A DNA stretch of 64,000 nucleotides, from positions 62,001 to 126,000 of the forward strand of contig NZ_JAUFPO010000005.1 in the NCBI RefSeq assembly GCF_030409235.1, read 5' to 3'. The notes beneath the pieces are model-generated. The model was not told where the DNA came from. It saw only the letters and a list, made by a program, of their open reading frames with translations, and made no database searches. Shown in pieces: positions 7,008 to 16,056 of the stretch (its first letter is position 1; the number at the start of each line of letters is the position of its first letter). The translations under genes were made by a program, and so were the position numbers. This stretch comes from Halomonas almeriensis. GTDB taxonomy: Bacteria; Pseudomonadota; Gammaproteobacteria; Pseudomonadales; Halomonadaceae.

Positions 7008-9362
7008 GTGAAGCCACGACTATTTCCCATGCTCCTCCGCTGGCTGCTGATCGCCCTGATGGCGTTCGCCGGCCCGGCGCTGGCGCAATCAGCGGACCCC
7101 GGGGCCAGCGCACCGGCCAATGCCACCCTGGCCGACATGCTCGAAAACCCCGAAACCCGGCAGCAACTGATCGAGCAGTTGCGCGGCATGGCCGAGGCAC
7201 CAGCCGACTCAAGCGAGGGCCAGTCGAGCGATGACAGCTCGGCGCCAGCGGTCGAGGAGCCCTCCCTGCCGCGCCAGCTCGCCGAGATGACCAGCAACAT
7301 CGTCGGCGACATCGGCAAGGAAGCCGGCCTGGTGTATGACAGTCTGGCCGCTGTCTTTGTCTCGACCTCGGATGCCGCCCAGATCGACATCGGCATGGTG
7401 CTCAACGCCACCCTCAATCTGGGCCTGGTGATTCTTGCCACGTTCGCGCTCTTCCTGCTGATCCGGCGCCTGGGTCGCCCTCTGTTCACGCGCCTGAGCC
7501 TGTGGTCGCTGAATGGCCCTGCCCTGCAGCCGATGCTGCGGTTGCTCATCTGTGTCGCCCTGGCCGCCCTTATCGACTCGCTGATCGTCGCCCTGGCGTA
7601 TGTCGGCGGCAATCTGGTGGCCACCTTCGTGGTCGGGGAGAGTGGCGAGCTGACCACGCGCGCCTCGCTGTTCCTCAATGCCTTCCTGGTCATCGAGTTG
7701 CTCAAGGCCGGCGTACGGATGCTCTTCGCCTCGCGCTATGAGGGCCTGCGCCTGTTGCCGATCGCCGCCCGCGACGCCTCCTACTGGAACCGCTGGATCG
7801 CCCGGCTGATCGGCCTGGCGGGCTATGGCCTGATGGTCGTGGTACCGCTGGCCAACGCCTATCTGTCCCCCAGGCTCGGCCAGAGCCTGGGCACCCTGAT
7901 CATGATCGGGGCCTTTGTCTATGCCATTGCCGTGGTCCTGCGCAATTGCCAGCACCTGCGTGACGCCCTGCAGCGCCAGAGCAAGCGCAGCAGCCTGCCG
8001 ATCACCCGCGTGGCTCTCTCACTGCTGAGCCGCGTCTGGCATCTGCTGGCCATTGCCTACTTCTTCACGGTGCTGGTGCTGACCCTGACCCAACCGGAAG
8101 ACGCCCTGCCCTTCGTGCTGATCGCCACCCTGCAGACACTGGCGGCCATCCTGGTGGGGCTGGGCATCTCCCGGCTGATAACGCAGACCATCGGGCGTCG
8201 CATCAGCCTTTCCGATGACCTGCGCCGCAAGCTGCCGCTCCTGGAGGTGCGCCTCAATGGCTATGTGCCCAAGGCGCTGAAGGTCATACGCACCATTCTG
8301 CTGATCGCGGTGGTGATGATCTCGCTGAATGCCTGGCAGGTCTTCGACCTGGCCGCCTGGTATGCCTCCGAGGCCGGGCGCGGCCTGATCGCCAAGCTGT
8401 TCAGCGTGATCATGATTCTGATCATCGCCCTGGTGGCCTGGCTGATGCTGGCCAGCATGATCGAGCACAAGCTCAACCCGGCGACCGGTCGTGGCGAGCC
8501 CTCCAGCCGTACCCAGACCCTGCTGGCGCTGTTCCGCAATGCCCTGGCCATTACCCTGCTGACCGTGACCATCATGGTGGTGCTGGCGGAAATCGGCATC
8601 AACATCGGGCCGCTGATCGCCGGTGCCGGTGTGCTGGGCCTGGCCATCGGCTTCGGTGCCCAGAAACTGGTGCAGGACATCATCACGGGCGTGTTCATCC
8701 AGATCGAGAACGCCCTGAATGTCGGCGATGTGGTTACCGTCGGCGGCGTCACCGGCACCGCCGAGCGTCTGAGTATCCGCTCGGTGGCACTGCGTGACCT
8801 GAGCGGCACCTACCACATCGTGCCCTTCTCGAGCGTCGACACCGTCTCCAACTACATGCGCGAATTCGCCTTCCATGTGGGCGAATACGGCATCGCCTAT
8901 CGCGAGAACATCGATGAAGCCATCGAGGCGCTGCAGACCGCCTTCAACGACCTGAGCGAGGACGAGGAGTACAAGCGCGAGCTGCTCGAGCCGCTGGAAG
9001 TCGCAGGCGTCATCGCCCTGGCCGACAGCTCAGTGAACATCCGCGTGCGCCTCAAGACCACGCCCGGCATGCAATGGGCCGTGGGTCGTGCCTACAACCG
9101 CCTGGTCAAGTATCGCCTCGACGAAGCCGGTATCGAGATTCCCTTCCCGCACACCACGCTTTACTTCGGCGCGGACAAGGATGGCGATGCCGCACCGGCC
9201 AACCTGCGCATCATGCAAGACGACTACACCGCCGATGGCAGCCCCGCGGGTCAACCACGCGCCCCCGAGGCTCCGGAGCCGGAGGATACAACCACGCGGC
9301 GCGAGGTCCACAACCAGGACGGAGACGGCGGGGTCGACACCCCTGGCGGAGGCGGCTACTAA
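7008..9362 (+). CDS. Large MscS-family mechanosensitive channel (YbiO-like)
   Basis: Opens under membrane tension to release solutes after osmotic downshock. The 784-residue protein has a signal peptide ending near ALAQS (about residue 27), an acidic and Ala-rich periplasmic stretch, about ten membrane segments, then the MscS core. That core comprises the pore helix GAGVLGLAIGFGAQKLVQDI (about 540-559), ENALNVGDVVTVGGVTGTAE, and the beta domain with YHIVPFSSVDTVSNYMREF. This layout matches E. coli YbiO. It ends in a disordered, acidic tail of about 60 residues. I chose GTG 7008 because GGAGG lies 7 bp upstream and a typical signal peptide follows directly. The tail GGGGY is followed by a terminator. 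Confidence 0.88.
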   Translation: MKPRLFPMLLRWLLIALMAFAGPALAQSADPGASAPANATLADMLENPETRQQLIEQLRGMAEAPADSSEGQSSDDSSAPAVEEPSLPRQLAEMTSNIVGDIGKEAGLVYDSLAAVFVSTSDAAQIDIGMVLNATLNLGLVILATFALFLLIRRLGRPLFTRLSLWSLNGPALQPMLRLLICVALAALIDSLIVALAYVGGNLVATFVVGESGELTTRASLFLNAFLVIELLKAGVRMLFASRYEGLRLLPIAARDASYWNRWIARLIGLAGYGLMVVVPLANAYLSPRLGQSLGTLIMIGAFVYAIAVVLRNCQHLRDALQRQSKRSSLPITRVALSLLSRVWHLLAIAYFFTVLVLTLTQPEDALPFVLIATLQTLAAILVGLGISRLITQTIGRRISLSDDLRRKLPLLEVRLNGYVPKALKVIRTILLIAVVMISLNAWQVFDLAAWYASEAGRGLIAKLFSVIMILIIALVAWLMLASMIEHKLNPATGRGEPSSRTQTLLALFRNALAITLLTVTIMVVLAEIGINIGPLIAGAGVLGLAIGFGAQKLVQDIITGVFIQIENALNVGDVVTVGGVTGTAERLSIRSVALRDLSGTYHIVPFSSVDTVSNYMREFAFHVGEYGIAYRENIDEAIEALQTAFNDLSEDEEYKRELLEPLEVAGVIALADSSVNIRVRLKTTPGMQWAVGRAYNRLVKYRLDEAGIEIPFPHTTLYFGADKDGDAAPANLRIMQDDYTADGSPAGQPRAPEAPEPEDTTTRREVHNQDGDGGVDTPGGGGY

Positions 9363-9418
9363 GCCACCCGCCACGCCGCTTCGGCGGCGTGGCTCTGCCA
9401 TTCCTGACACCGACCAGA

Positions 9419-9440
9419 GCCGCCCAAGGGCGGCTTTTTT
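9419..9440 (+). terminator. Rho-independent terminator of the mscS-type gene
   Basis: GCCGCCC-AA-GGGCGGC followed by TTTTTT (9435-9440). A second stable hairpin without a T-run (CCACGCCGC 9371-9379 with GCGGCGTGG 9384-9392, TTCG loop) lies just upstream, directly after the stop codon. Confidence 0.85.
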
Positions 9441-9443
9441 GTA

Positions 9444-9556
9444 TCTGGTGAGAGGTGAGGGGGGAGGTGAGAAGGGCGTGGGGGAGAAGAGCGTGGGGAA
9501 GAAGAGTATGACGTGAGAGGAGCGAGGGGTGAGAAGAGCCTGAGGGGGACGCCGCC
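9444..9556. repeat. Purine-rich degenerate heptamer tract
   Basis: About 110 bp made almost only of A and G on the plus strand, with recurring GTGAG, GGGGA and AGAAGAG words spaced about 7 bp apart. It lies between the convergent mscS-type gene and hemY. It resembles a decayed version of the exact 7-bp arrays at 30161-30230 and 52281-52349, which also sit between convergent genes. No paired GTTCTT hairpins are visible here. Confidence 0.6.
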
Positions 9557-9634
9557 AACGACAGCAGAGTGACCCTGAGGCCACCCTGCTGAGGTGTTAA
9601 GCGTGCCGAGCGCCTGGCTCGGCAACGCCTGGCG

Positions 9635-10888
9635 TCAGGACGCCTTGCGCTTGCCTTTCGGCCGGGTGTCTTCCGGCTCTGAGGGTTGCGGCAGGGAAGG
9701 CAGCGACTTGTCGAGCAGGTCGACGCTCTGACGATAGTAGAGCTGGCTCTTGTTGTGCTCGCCCAGGCTGGCATAGAGCCGCGCCAGTTCGGCACACACC
9801 ACGCCGCTGGGACGCTGGCGGTGGCTCGACTCGAAATACTCCTGCGCCTTGCCCCAGTATGCATTGCGCAACGATAGCCGCCCCAGTGTCAGCAGCAGGT
9901 CGGGATCGTTGGGCCTTTCCTGCAGCCACTTCTCGGCCACCACCAGTTGGCGTGCCGCTTCCACATCGAGCAGGCCATAACGCAATACCAGGCGACTATC
10001 CCAGTGTTCCTTGAGCGCCTGACGCAGCAAACGCTCGGCCATGGCCTGCTCGTTGCCGCGCACCAGGGCTTCGGCATAGAGCACCACCAGATCAACATTG
10101 CTGCGCAGGTGGTCGGGCATATCGGCCCACAGGGTGCGCACCTGCTCGATGTTGCCACCCTCGCGGGCCTGCTCGGCGATGAGCTCGCGGTAGGCGCGCT
10201 GCTCAAGCTGGGCACGTTCTTCCGGAGAAATCAGTTGCTGAGCCCCCAGGCGCGGCATCAGGCGACGCAGCCCATCCCAGTCGCTGATGCTGAGATACAC
10301 CTGCTTGAGCTGCTTGAGCACCTGCGGGTGATTGGGCAGGTGACGATCCAGACGCGTCAGAATGGCCAGGGCCTCTTCGTACTGCTGGCGATCCAGCATC
10401 AACTGGGCCTGCATCATGCCCACGGCAGTGTCGGCACCTTCGGTACTCAGGTGAGCACGCTTGAGCAGGGTATCGGCCTGCTCGTAGCGCCCCTGGTAAT
10501 GGGCCGCCAGGGCCGCGGAAAGGTAGTTGACCAAAGGTGTGCTGGAGTCGTCCGCCGCCTTGACCAGCGACTTCTCGGCGCGCTTCCAGCGGCCCTCGGC
10601 CAGGGCCACCAGCCCACGCACGGTACGCCGCATGGCACTGCGGTTGCGCGAACGGCTGCTCCAGCCCTTTAGGCGGCTGACCGGCCGCGAGAGGCGCATG
10701 ATCAGACGCAGCACAAAGTGCAGCACCAAAAAGAGCGCGAGCAGCAGAACCAGACCGAACCAGAAGGTGGTCTGGTAGGACGTATCGCCGACCCGCACCA
10801 GCCAATAGCCGGGCACCGACATCATCAGCTGGCCGAGTAGCGCCCCGAGCGCGAGACCGACGACGACAATCAGAATCAGCTTCCTCAT
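9635..10888 (-). CDS. hemY: HemY, TPR-containing inner-membrane protein of the hem operon
   Basis: A 417-residue protein. Two N-terminal hydrophobic helices (about 1-25 and 40-65, with VPGYWLVRVG between them) anchor it in the membrane, and the cytoplasmic rest is helical with TPR-like repeats (AALAAHYQGRYEQADTLL, LLTLGRLSLRNAYWGKAQEY). This is the conserved HemY of proteobacterial hemCDXY operons. It is thought to organise haem-synthesis enzymes at the membrane and is not the protoporphyrinogen oxidase also called HemY in Gram-positives. The tail is basic (RPKGKRKAS). It overlaps hemX by 4 bp and ends the operon. A 6-bp hairpin (9603-9622) follows the stop but has no T-run. Confidence 0.92.
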   Translation of the reverse strand: MRKLILIVVVGLALGALLGQLMMSVPGYWLVRVGDTSYQTTFWFGLVLLLALFLVLHFVLRLIMRLSRPVSRLKGWSSRSRNRSAMRRTVRGLVALAEGRWKRAEKSLVKAADDSSTPLVNYLSAALAAHYQGRYEQADTLLKRAHLSTEGADTAVGMMQAQLMLDRQQYEEALAILTRLDRHLPNHPQVLKQLKQVYLSISDWDGLRRLMPRLGAQQLISPEERAQLEQRAYRELIAEQAREGGNIEQVRTLWADMPDHLRSNVDLVVLYAEALVRGNEQAMAERLLRQALKEHWDSRLVLRYGLLDVEAARQLVVAEKWLQERPNDPDLLLTLGRLSLRNAYWGKAQEYFESSHRQRPSGVVCAELARLYASLGEHNKSQLYYRQSVDLLDKSLPSLPQPSEPEDTRPKGKRKAS

Positions 10889-12471
10889 GCCTCGCCTCCC
10901 TGGCCGCCAGCGGCCTGACCGTTATTACCCTGGCCCGCGCGACGCGACTCGAAGCGGTTCTGGATGAACTCCTGGAGCGCCTGCAAAGAGCCACTGATAT
11001 CCGGCAACTCGGGACGGATAGTACGACCCTTGAGTTCCTCGAGCCTGGATACCACCGCTTGAACGCCACTGTCGTCGGTATCGTAATAGCCGTTGATCAG
11101 CTTGAGTGCCTTATCGAGACTGGCCTCGAACAACGGCTGTTCCGCCTTGAGCAGCGCCAATTGCACCTGTTCGAGCACCAGGCGGACGCTCTGGCGCAGG
11201 TAGGACTCCTGCTCCGGCGAGATCAGCGCCTCAAGGGCCTCGTCATGCTTGCGAACCGTGACCAGATCCTTGAGCTCCTGACCGACCGTTGACAACTGAT
11301 CCTTCCAGCCGCCTTCGGGCGCCTCCTCGAGCGAGGCATCGCCGGTGATTTCCTCGATGTCCTGCGCCAGCGGACGACCGGCGATCTGCTCTTGAAGGCC
11401 ATTCAATGTCAGAAAGAGCCCGGTGCGGTCGACGCCGGGAACGGAGCGCAGTGCGGCGAGCTCCGAAGCGATTTCACGGCGTACCGGCATCAGCGCCGGG
11501 TTGTTGGCCTCCTTGAGGCGCTGATCCGCGGTACGCAATAGCGCCGCGGCACCTTCCACGTCACGCTCCAGTTGCAGGCGCTGGTTGGCCAGGCGCAGCA
11601 GATAGGCCGCCTCGGCATGCAGCCATTCACGCTCGTCGGTATCCTGCTGCTGCGAGAGTTGCTGAAGCACCTGGTCGAGATTGGCGTTGACGTCGCTGCG
11701 ATACGCATCGAACTCCTCGCGCAGCGAGGCCACCGTCGACTCGCGATCACTCTGCAAGCTCTTGAGCTGGCCGGAAAGCTCATCCACCTGCGCCTGGGTT
11801 GCTGGCTGGGCGGGCAGCTGGGCCAGTGACGCTTGCTGGGCTTGCAGGCGTTGCCAGCCCAGCCAGCCGAATACGCCGACCGCGATGGCCAGCAGAATCA
11901 CCAGCACCAGCGCCAGGACTCCGGCCTTGCCGCCCTTGCCGGCCGCGCCCTGCTGGCCCGAACCGGAGCCACCACTGCCGCCGGACTGGCCGGCGGTCTT
12001 GCCACTGGCAGCCTGGCTGCTGCCGGGCTTCTTGCCGCCGGAGGATGTCGACTTGCCGGTCTCCTTGCCACCGGCGGCAGAAGCGGCGGAGCTCTTGCCG
12101 GCCTGCCCCTTGCTGTCCTGAGTCTTGCTGTCCTGAGCCTTGTTGCTCTGGGGCTTGATGTCCCGAGCCTGGTCGGCATCCGACGCCGCACCGGACGCCT
12201 CGGACTTTCGGCCTCCATCAGACGCGGCGGTGTCCTGGCTATCGCTGCCTTGGCCGGCCGTCGTCACGGCCTCGCCGGCCGGCGCGCTTTCAGCCTGGGG
12301 CTGGGCGTTGCTGGAACCTCCCTTGCCGCGCCGACGCGAGCGCCGCGACGATGAGCCGCTGCTCTTGCCGGTTTCATCCGACTGACGTGGTGCAGTCCCT
12401 GCATCGGCACCGCCCTGGGCTTCGCCGGAGGGCGACTGCTGTTCATCCTGATCTTGTGATTGCTTGCTCAT
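10885..12471 (-). CDS. hemX: HemX, membrane protein of the hem operon
   Basis: A 528-residue protein. Residues 1-180 are a low-complexity cytoplasmic region rich in Ser, Gly, Gln and Lys. One helix (about 183-203, LALVLVILLAIAVGVFGWLGW) follows, then a coiled-coil stretch (LPAQPATQAQVDELSGQLKS and onward) and the HemX domain. The family was named after a uroporphyrinogen-III methyltransferase but lacks that catalytic fold; its role in haem synthesis is regulatory or structural. The N-terminus is much longer than in E. coli HemX (393 residues). It contains five pentapeptide repeats (ARDIK, PQSNK, AQDSK, TQDSK, GQAGK), the first four encoded by 15-bp tandem DNA units at 12109-12168. It starts 6 bp after hemD and overlaps hemY by 4 bp. 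Confidence 0.9.
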   Translation of the reverse strand: MSKQSQDQDEQQSPSGEAQGGADAGTAPRQSDETGKSSGSSSRRSRRRGKGGSSNAQPQAESAPAGEAVTTAGQGSDSQDTAASDGGRKSEASGAASDADQARDIKPQSNKAQDSKTQDSKGQAGKSSAASAAGGKETGKSTSSGGKKPGSSQAASGKTAGQSGGSGGSGSGQQGAAGKGGKAGVLALVLVILLAIAVGVFGWLGWQRLQAQQASLAQLPAQPATQAQVDELSGQLKSLQSDRESTVASLREEFDAYRSDVNANLDQVLQQLSQQQDTDEREWLHAEAAYLLRLANQRLQLERDVEGAAALLRTADQRLKEANNPALMPVRREIASELAALRSVPGVDRTGLFLTLNGLQEQIAGRPLAQDIEEITGDASLEEAPEGGWKDQLSTVGQELKDLVTVRKHDEALEALISPEQESYLRQSVRLVLEQVQLALLKAEQPLFEASLDKALKLINGYYDTDDSGVQAVVSRLEELKGRTIRPELPDISGSLQALQEFIQNRFESRRAGQGNNGQAAGGQGGEA

Positions 12472-12477
12472 CTTTCG

Positions 12478-13269
12478 CTAGCCCTTTTCGAGATCGTCAT
12501 GATCGACATCGGCTTCCTCCGGGTCCCGGGCCCGCTCCACAGCAGCCGCAAGCGCGGCGGGTGTGGCGCCCGATGCCACGACGGGAACACGAAACCCCAG
12601 TTTGCCGGCCAGTGTAGCCAACCTTTGACTGGATACTATTAACGGTTGGTCCAAGGCGGTAGGCGAACACCATCTTGCCAGATGTTGGAGGATTTCTCCG
12701 CTACTCACCACCAATGCATGAAAATTCCCCGCTCGCAACCGTTGCTGACACGCACCGGACGGCTCAAGCAAGCGGCGCCGATAGACGCACAGCTCGGTCA
12801 ACCGGGCGCCGCGCTCGCTCAGCGTCTGAGCCAGCAGGTTGCGCCCGCCTTCTCCGGTCACTAGCAGAATACGTTGTCGCTGAAGATTCTGCAGCGTCGG
12901 CAGCGCCAGCAAGGACTCGCTGGAGGTTTCGCGTCCGGCGGCGGGGACATGCACCCGCACCGCCAGCGCCTGATACAGGGCCGCCCCCGTGCCGGGGCCA
13001 ACGGCATAATAGGTCACACCGACCGGCAACTGTGGCCAGTAACGATCCAGCGCCTCGGCGAGACACTCGGCGGCGAAGGGGCTGGTCACGATCACGCGCT
13101 CGAACTGATCGAAATCCAGCCAGGCATTGCGCATCGCCTGGCTCTCAGGCAACGCCTCGAGCGCCATGACCCGGGCATCCTCGACCTCATGGCCCAGCGA
13201 CTCGATGGCCTCGGCCAGAGGCACGGCGCGCGCCCCGGGGCGACAGATCAGGACCGGTTCACTGCGCAT
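12478..13269 (-). CDS. hemD: Uroporphyrinogen-III synthase
   Basis: Closes and isomerises hydroxymethylbilane to uroporphyrinogen III. The protein has 263 residues, near the family norm of about 250. The family is poorly conserved, but typical features are visible: VLICRPGARAVPLAEAIESLG at the N-terminus, VIVTSPFAAE (about 60-69), YAVGPGTGAAL (about 87-97), and a second-domain GGRNLLAQTLSERGARLTEL. ATG 13269 shares its A with the hemC stop (TGATG). The operon position between hemC and hemX is the main support for the call. Confidence 0.93.
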   Translation of the reverse strand: MRSEPVLICRPGARAVPLAEAIESLGHEVEDARVMALEALPESQAMRNAWLDFDQFERVIVTSPFAAECLAEALDRYWPQLPVGVTYYAVGPGTGAALYQALAVRVHVPAAGRETSSESLLALPTLQNLQRQRILLVTGEGGRNLLAQTLSERGARLTELCVYRRRLLEPSGACQQRLRAGNFHALVVSSGEILQHLARWCSPTALDQPLIVSSQRLATLAGKLGFRVPVVASGATPAALAAAVERARDPEEADVDHDDLEKG

Positions 13270-14201
13270 CAGCCGGCGCCGTAGACCTCGGCGAGAATGT
13301 CCCCCGCCCCCTGGTCGAGCAGCTCCTCGGCCACGCGGATGCCCAGCGCTTCCGGCTCATGGATCGAGCCGCGCCCCTCGGAGCGCAACACTTCGGTGCC
13401 CTCGGGATTGCCCACCAGAGCACGCAACCAGAGCGTCTGGCCATCCTGGTCGAAGACGGCATGACCGGCTATCGGCACCTGGCAGCCGCCTTCAAGCCGC
13501 GTGTTCATGGCGCGCTCCGCCCGCACTCGAGTGGCGGTATCGGCGTCATCCAACGGCGCCAGCAGGCCGATCAGTTCCGCATCATGCATGCGGCACTCGA
13601 TACCCAGGGCGCCCTGACCGCAGGCCGGCAGGCAAACCTCCGGCGGCAGCTCCTGGGTGATGCGCTCTCCCAGCCCCAGGCGCTTGAGCCCCGAAGTGGC
13701 CAGCAGGATGGCATCGAAGTCGCCGGCATCGAGTTTGCCGAGCCGTGTCTGCACATTGCCGCGCAGATTGAGAACCTCCAGATCGGGGCGCCGCTCGCGC
13801 ATCTGCAGCCCGCGCCGCAGGCTGGAGGTACCGATGCGAGCGCCTTCGGGCAGCGCATCGAGGGTCGCATAATGGTTGGAGATGAAGGCGTCGGTGGGCT
13901 CAGCGCCGGCCAGAATCACCGAAAGGCCGAGACTCTCGGGGAAGTGCATGGGCACATCCTTCATGGAGTGCACAGCGATGTCGGCACGGCCGTCCAGCAT
14001 GGCCTCCTCAAGCTCCTTGACGAACAGGCCCTTGCCCCCGACCTTGGCCAGCGGCGTGTCCTGAATCTGGTCGCCGCGCGTCGAAAGGGGCACGAGCTCG
14101 ACCTGCAGCTCCGGGTGGACCTCCATCAAACGATCTCGGACATGTTCGGCCTGCCACATGGCCAACTGACTCTTGCGAGTGGCGATACGCAGCGTCTGCA
14201 T
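13269..14201 (-). CDS. hemC: Porphobilinogen deaminase (hydroxymethylbilane synthase)
   Basis: Polymerises four porphobilinogens into hydroxymethylbilane on a covalently bound dipyrromethane primer. The 310-residue protein (E. coli 313) begins [18 protein letters not shown]. It shows the substrate loop [12 protein letters not shown], the Arg-rich [11 protein letters not shown], and the cofactor-attachment Cys240 in [15 protein letters not shown] 14201 is preceded by a weak AGGTG; the open frame continues to 14291 without similarity. It is the first gene of hemCDXY, which is tightly packed with overlapping or near-overlapping junctions. It is divergent from argH across 265 bp. Confidence 0.95.
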   Translation of the reverse strand: MQTLRIATRKSQLAMWQAEHVRDRLMEVHPELQVELVPLSTRGDQIQDTPLAKVGGKGLFVKELEEAMLDGRADIAVHSMKDVPMHFPESLGLSVILAGAEPTDAFISNHYATLDALPEGARIGTSSLRRGLQMRERRPDLEVLNLRGNVQTRLGKLDAGDFDAILLATSGLKRLGLGERITQELPPEVCLPACGQGALGIECRMHDAELIGLLAPLDDADTATRVRAERAMNTRLEGGCQVPIAGHAVFDQDGQTLWLRALVGNPEGTEVLRSEGRGSIHEPEALGIRVAEELLDQGAGDILAEVYGAG

Positions 14202-14370
14202 GGCTTGCACCTGGTCCCCCTGTACCGGTTCACGTCGCGTGGCGGCGCCACGATCCGGCCCGGTGGTAATGAGATGATATGAGTCCATCATAAAGTACCC
14301 GAGGGGTCAGGAAAAATCGCCGACCGCCAATTCGGGCCCTCTCTCGCCCCCTCGCCTGCTCCGCCGACTC

Positions 14371-14379
14371 TGGTACACT
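14371..14379 (+). promoter_or_regulatory. Candidate extended -10 promoter of argH
   Basis: TGGTACACT fits an extended -10 (TGn followed by TACACT), 88 bp upstream of the argH start in the hemC/argH divergent spacer. No good -35 is needed for this class and none is seen. Confidence 0.4.
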
Positions 14380-14466
14380 TCCGGCATTATCTCCAGTCGA
14401 ATCATCCAGGGGCGGCTCCCAGTGTCGGCGCCGCCACTTCCGAACAGCCAGCAGGATGTCAGCCCG

Positions 14467-15870
14467 ATGAGCCACACCACCAACCAATCCTGGGGCGGCC
14501 GCTTCAGCGAACCCACCGATGCCTTCGTCGCCCGCTTCACCGCCTCGGTCGACTTCGATCGCCAACTGGCCCTGCATGACATCCAGGGCTCACGTGCCCA
14601 CGCCACCATGCTGGCCCGTGTCGGCGTGCTCAGCGAAGCGGAGCGCGACACCATTCTGGGCGGACTGGATGACGTGGCGGCGGATATCGAGGCCGGCACC
14701 TTCGACTGGTCGGTGGAGCTCGAGGACGTTCACATGAACATCGAGGCGAGCCTGACCGAGAAAATCGGCACCACCGGCAAGAAGCTGCACACCGGCCGCT
14801 CGCGCAATGACCAGGTCGCCACCGACATCCGCCTCTTCCTGCGCGATGCCATCGACCGCATCGCCGCCGAGCTGACGCGTCTGCGCGAGGGCATGATCGA
14901 GCTTGCCGACCGCGAGGCCGACACTATCATGCCCGGCTTCACCCACCTACAGTCCGCCCAGCCGGTGACCTTCGGCCATCACCTGCTGGCCTGGCAGGGA
15001 ATGCTGGCCCGCGATCACGAACGGCTGCTCGACTGCCGCCGCCGCGTCAATGTGCTGCCGCTGGGCGCCGCCGCCCTGGCCGGCACCACCTACCCCATCG
15101 ACCGCCATGTGACCGCCGAGCTGCTGGGCTTCGAGTGCCCCGCCGAGAATAGCCTGGATGCCGTCAGCGACCGCGACTTCGCCATCGAGTTCACCAGCTT
15201 CGCCAGCCTGCTTCTGATGCACCTGTCGCGCATGAGCGAGGAGCTGGTGCTGTGGACCAGCGCCCAGTTCGACTTCATCGACCTGCCGGACCGCTTCTGC
15301 ACCGGCTCCTCGATCATGCCGCAGAAGAAGAACCCGGACGTGCCGGAACTGGTACGCGGCAAGTCCGGCCGCGTCTACGGCCACCTGATGAGCCTGCTGA
15401 CGCTGATGAAGTCGCAGCCGCTGGCCTACAACAAGGACAACCAGGAGGACAAGGAGCCGCTGTTCGATACCGTCAGGACGGTGCAGGACTGCCTCAAGGC
15501 GTTCGCCGACATGGTGCCGGCCATCGAGGCCAAGTCGGCCAACATGTTCGAGGCGGCCCGCCGGGGCTTCTCCACGGCCACCGACCTGGCCGACTACCTG
15601 GTGCGCAAGGGCGTGGCCTTCCGCGATGCACACGAGATCGTCGGGCAGTCCGTGGCCCACGGCCTGCGCGAGGGCCGCGACCTCTCGGAAATGAGCCTCG
15701 AGGAACTGCAGGGATTTTCCGCGACCATCGAGTCGGACATCTTCGAGGTGCTGACCCTGGAAGGCTCGGTGGCCGCACGCAATCACATTGGCGGCACCGC
15801 CCCCGACCAGGTGCGTGCCGCGGCGCAGCGGGCCCGTGATAGCCTGGCCTCACTGCAGGAGACAAGCTGA
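14467..15870 (+). CDS. argH: Argininosuccinate lyase
   Basis: Splits argininosuccinate into arginine and fumarate, the last step of arginine synthesis. The 467-residue protein shows [10 protein letters not shown] near the N-terminus, the substrate segment [13 protein letters not shown], and the superfamily signature [12 protein letters not shown] with its catalytic Ser loop. Lys and Asn residues follow in [11 protein letters not shown] placed the start at ATG 14467, where family similarity begins ([13 protein letters not shown]); an AGGAT lies about 10 bp upstream. The stop TGA shares its A with the lptM start. It heads a run to yigB with 0-37 bp between genes. Confidence 0.95.
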   Translation: MSHTTNQSWGGRFSEPTDAFVARFTASVDFDRQLALHDIQGSRAHATMLARVGVLSEAERDTILGGLDDVAADIEAGTFDWSVELEDVHMNIEASLTEKIGTTGKKLHTGRSRNDQVATDIRLFLRDAIDRIAAELTRLREGMIELADREADTIMPGFTHLQSAQPVTFGHHLLAWQGMLARDHERLLDCRRRVNVLPLGAAALAGTTYPIDRHVTAELLGFECPAENSLDAVSDRDFAIEFTSFASLLLMHLSRMSEELVLWTSAQFDFIDLPDRFCTGSSIMPQKKNPDVPELVRGKSGRVYGHLMSLLTLMKSQPLAYNKDNQEDKEPLFDTVRTVQDCLKAFADMVPAIEAKSANMFEAARRGFSTATDLADYLVRKGVAFRDAHEIVGQSVAHGLREGRDLSEMSLEELQGFSATIESDIFEVLTLEGSVAARNHIGGTAPDQVRAAAQRARDSLASLQETS

Positions 15871-16055
15871 TGGTGCGGCTCCTACCGCTGGTCATGGTGG
15901 CGCTTCTGGCCCTGAGTGGCTGCGGGCAGAAGGGCCCGCTGTACCAGCCCGATGACCCGAGTGCGGCCGAGCGCTATGGCCGCGACGCTGCCGACGACAA
16001 CCCAGACTCGGACGCGGCTGCGCCCGAGCGGACCGCCGACGAACAAGGCCGCTAA
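15870..16055 (+). CDS. lptM: LPS translocon maturation chaperone-type lipoprotein
   Basis: A 61-residue lipoprotein with a hydrophobic signal and lipobox LSGC. It continues directly as GQKGPLYQPDD, the hallmark of the YifL/LptM family. In E. coli this small lipoprotein helps LptD form its correct disulfides in the outer-membrane LPS translocon; here that role is inferred from the family. The C-terminal 30 residues are acidic and disordered. The start overlaps the argH stop (TGATG) and lysA follows 1 bp after its stop. The position before lysA-dapF is the same as in Pseudomonas. Confidence 0.85.
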   Translation: MVRLLPLVMVALLALSGCGQKGPLYQPDDPSAAERYGRDAADDNPDSDAAAPERTADEQGR

Positions 16056-16056
16056 C

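Noticed and set aside
9603..9622. Intrinsic terminator for hemY
   Set aside because: GCCGAG and CTCGGC pair on the minus strand, but the stem is only 6 bp and no T-run follows. I left it out as a terminator call.
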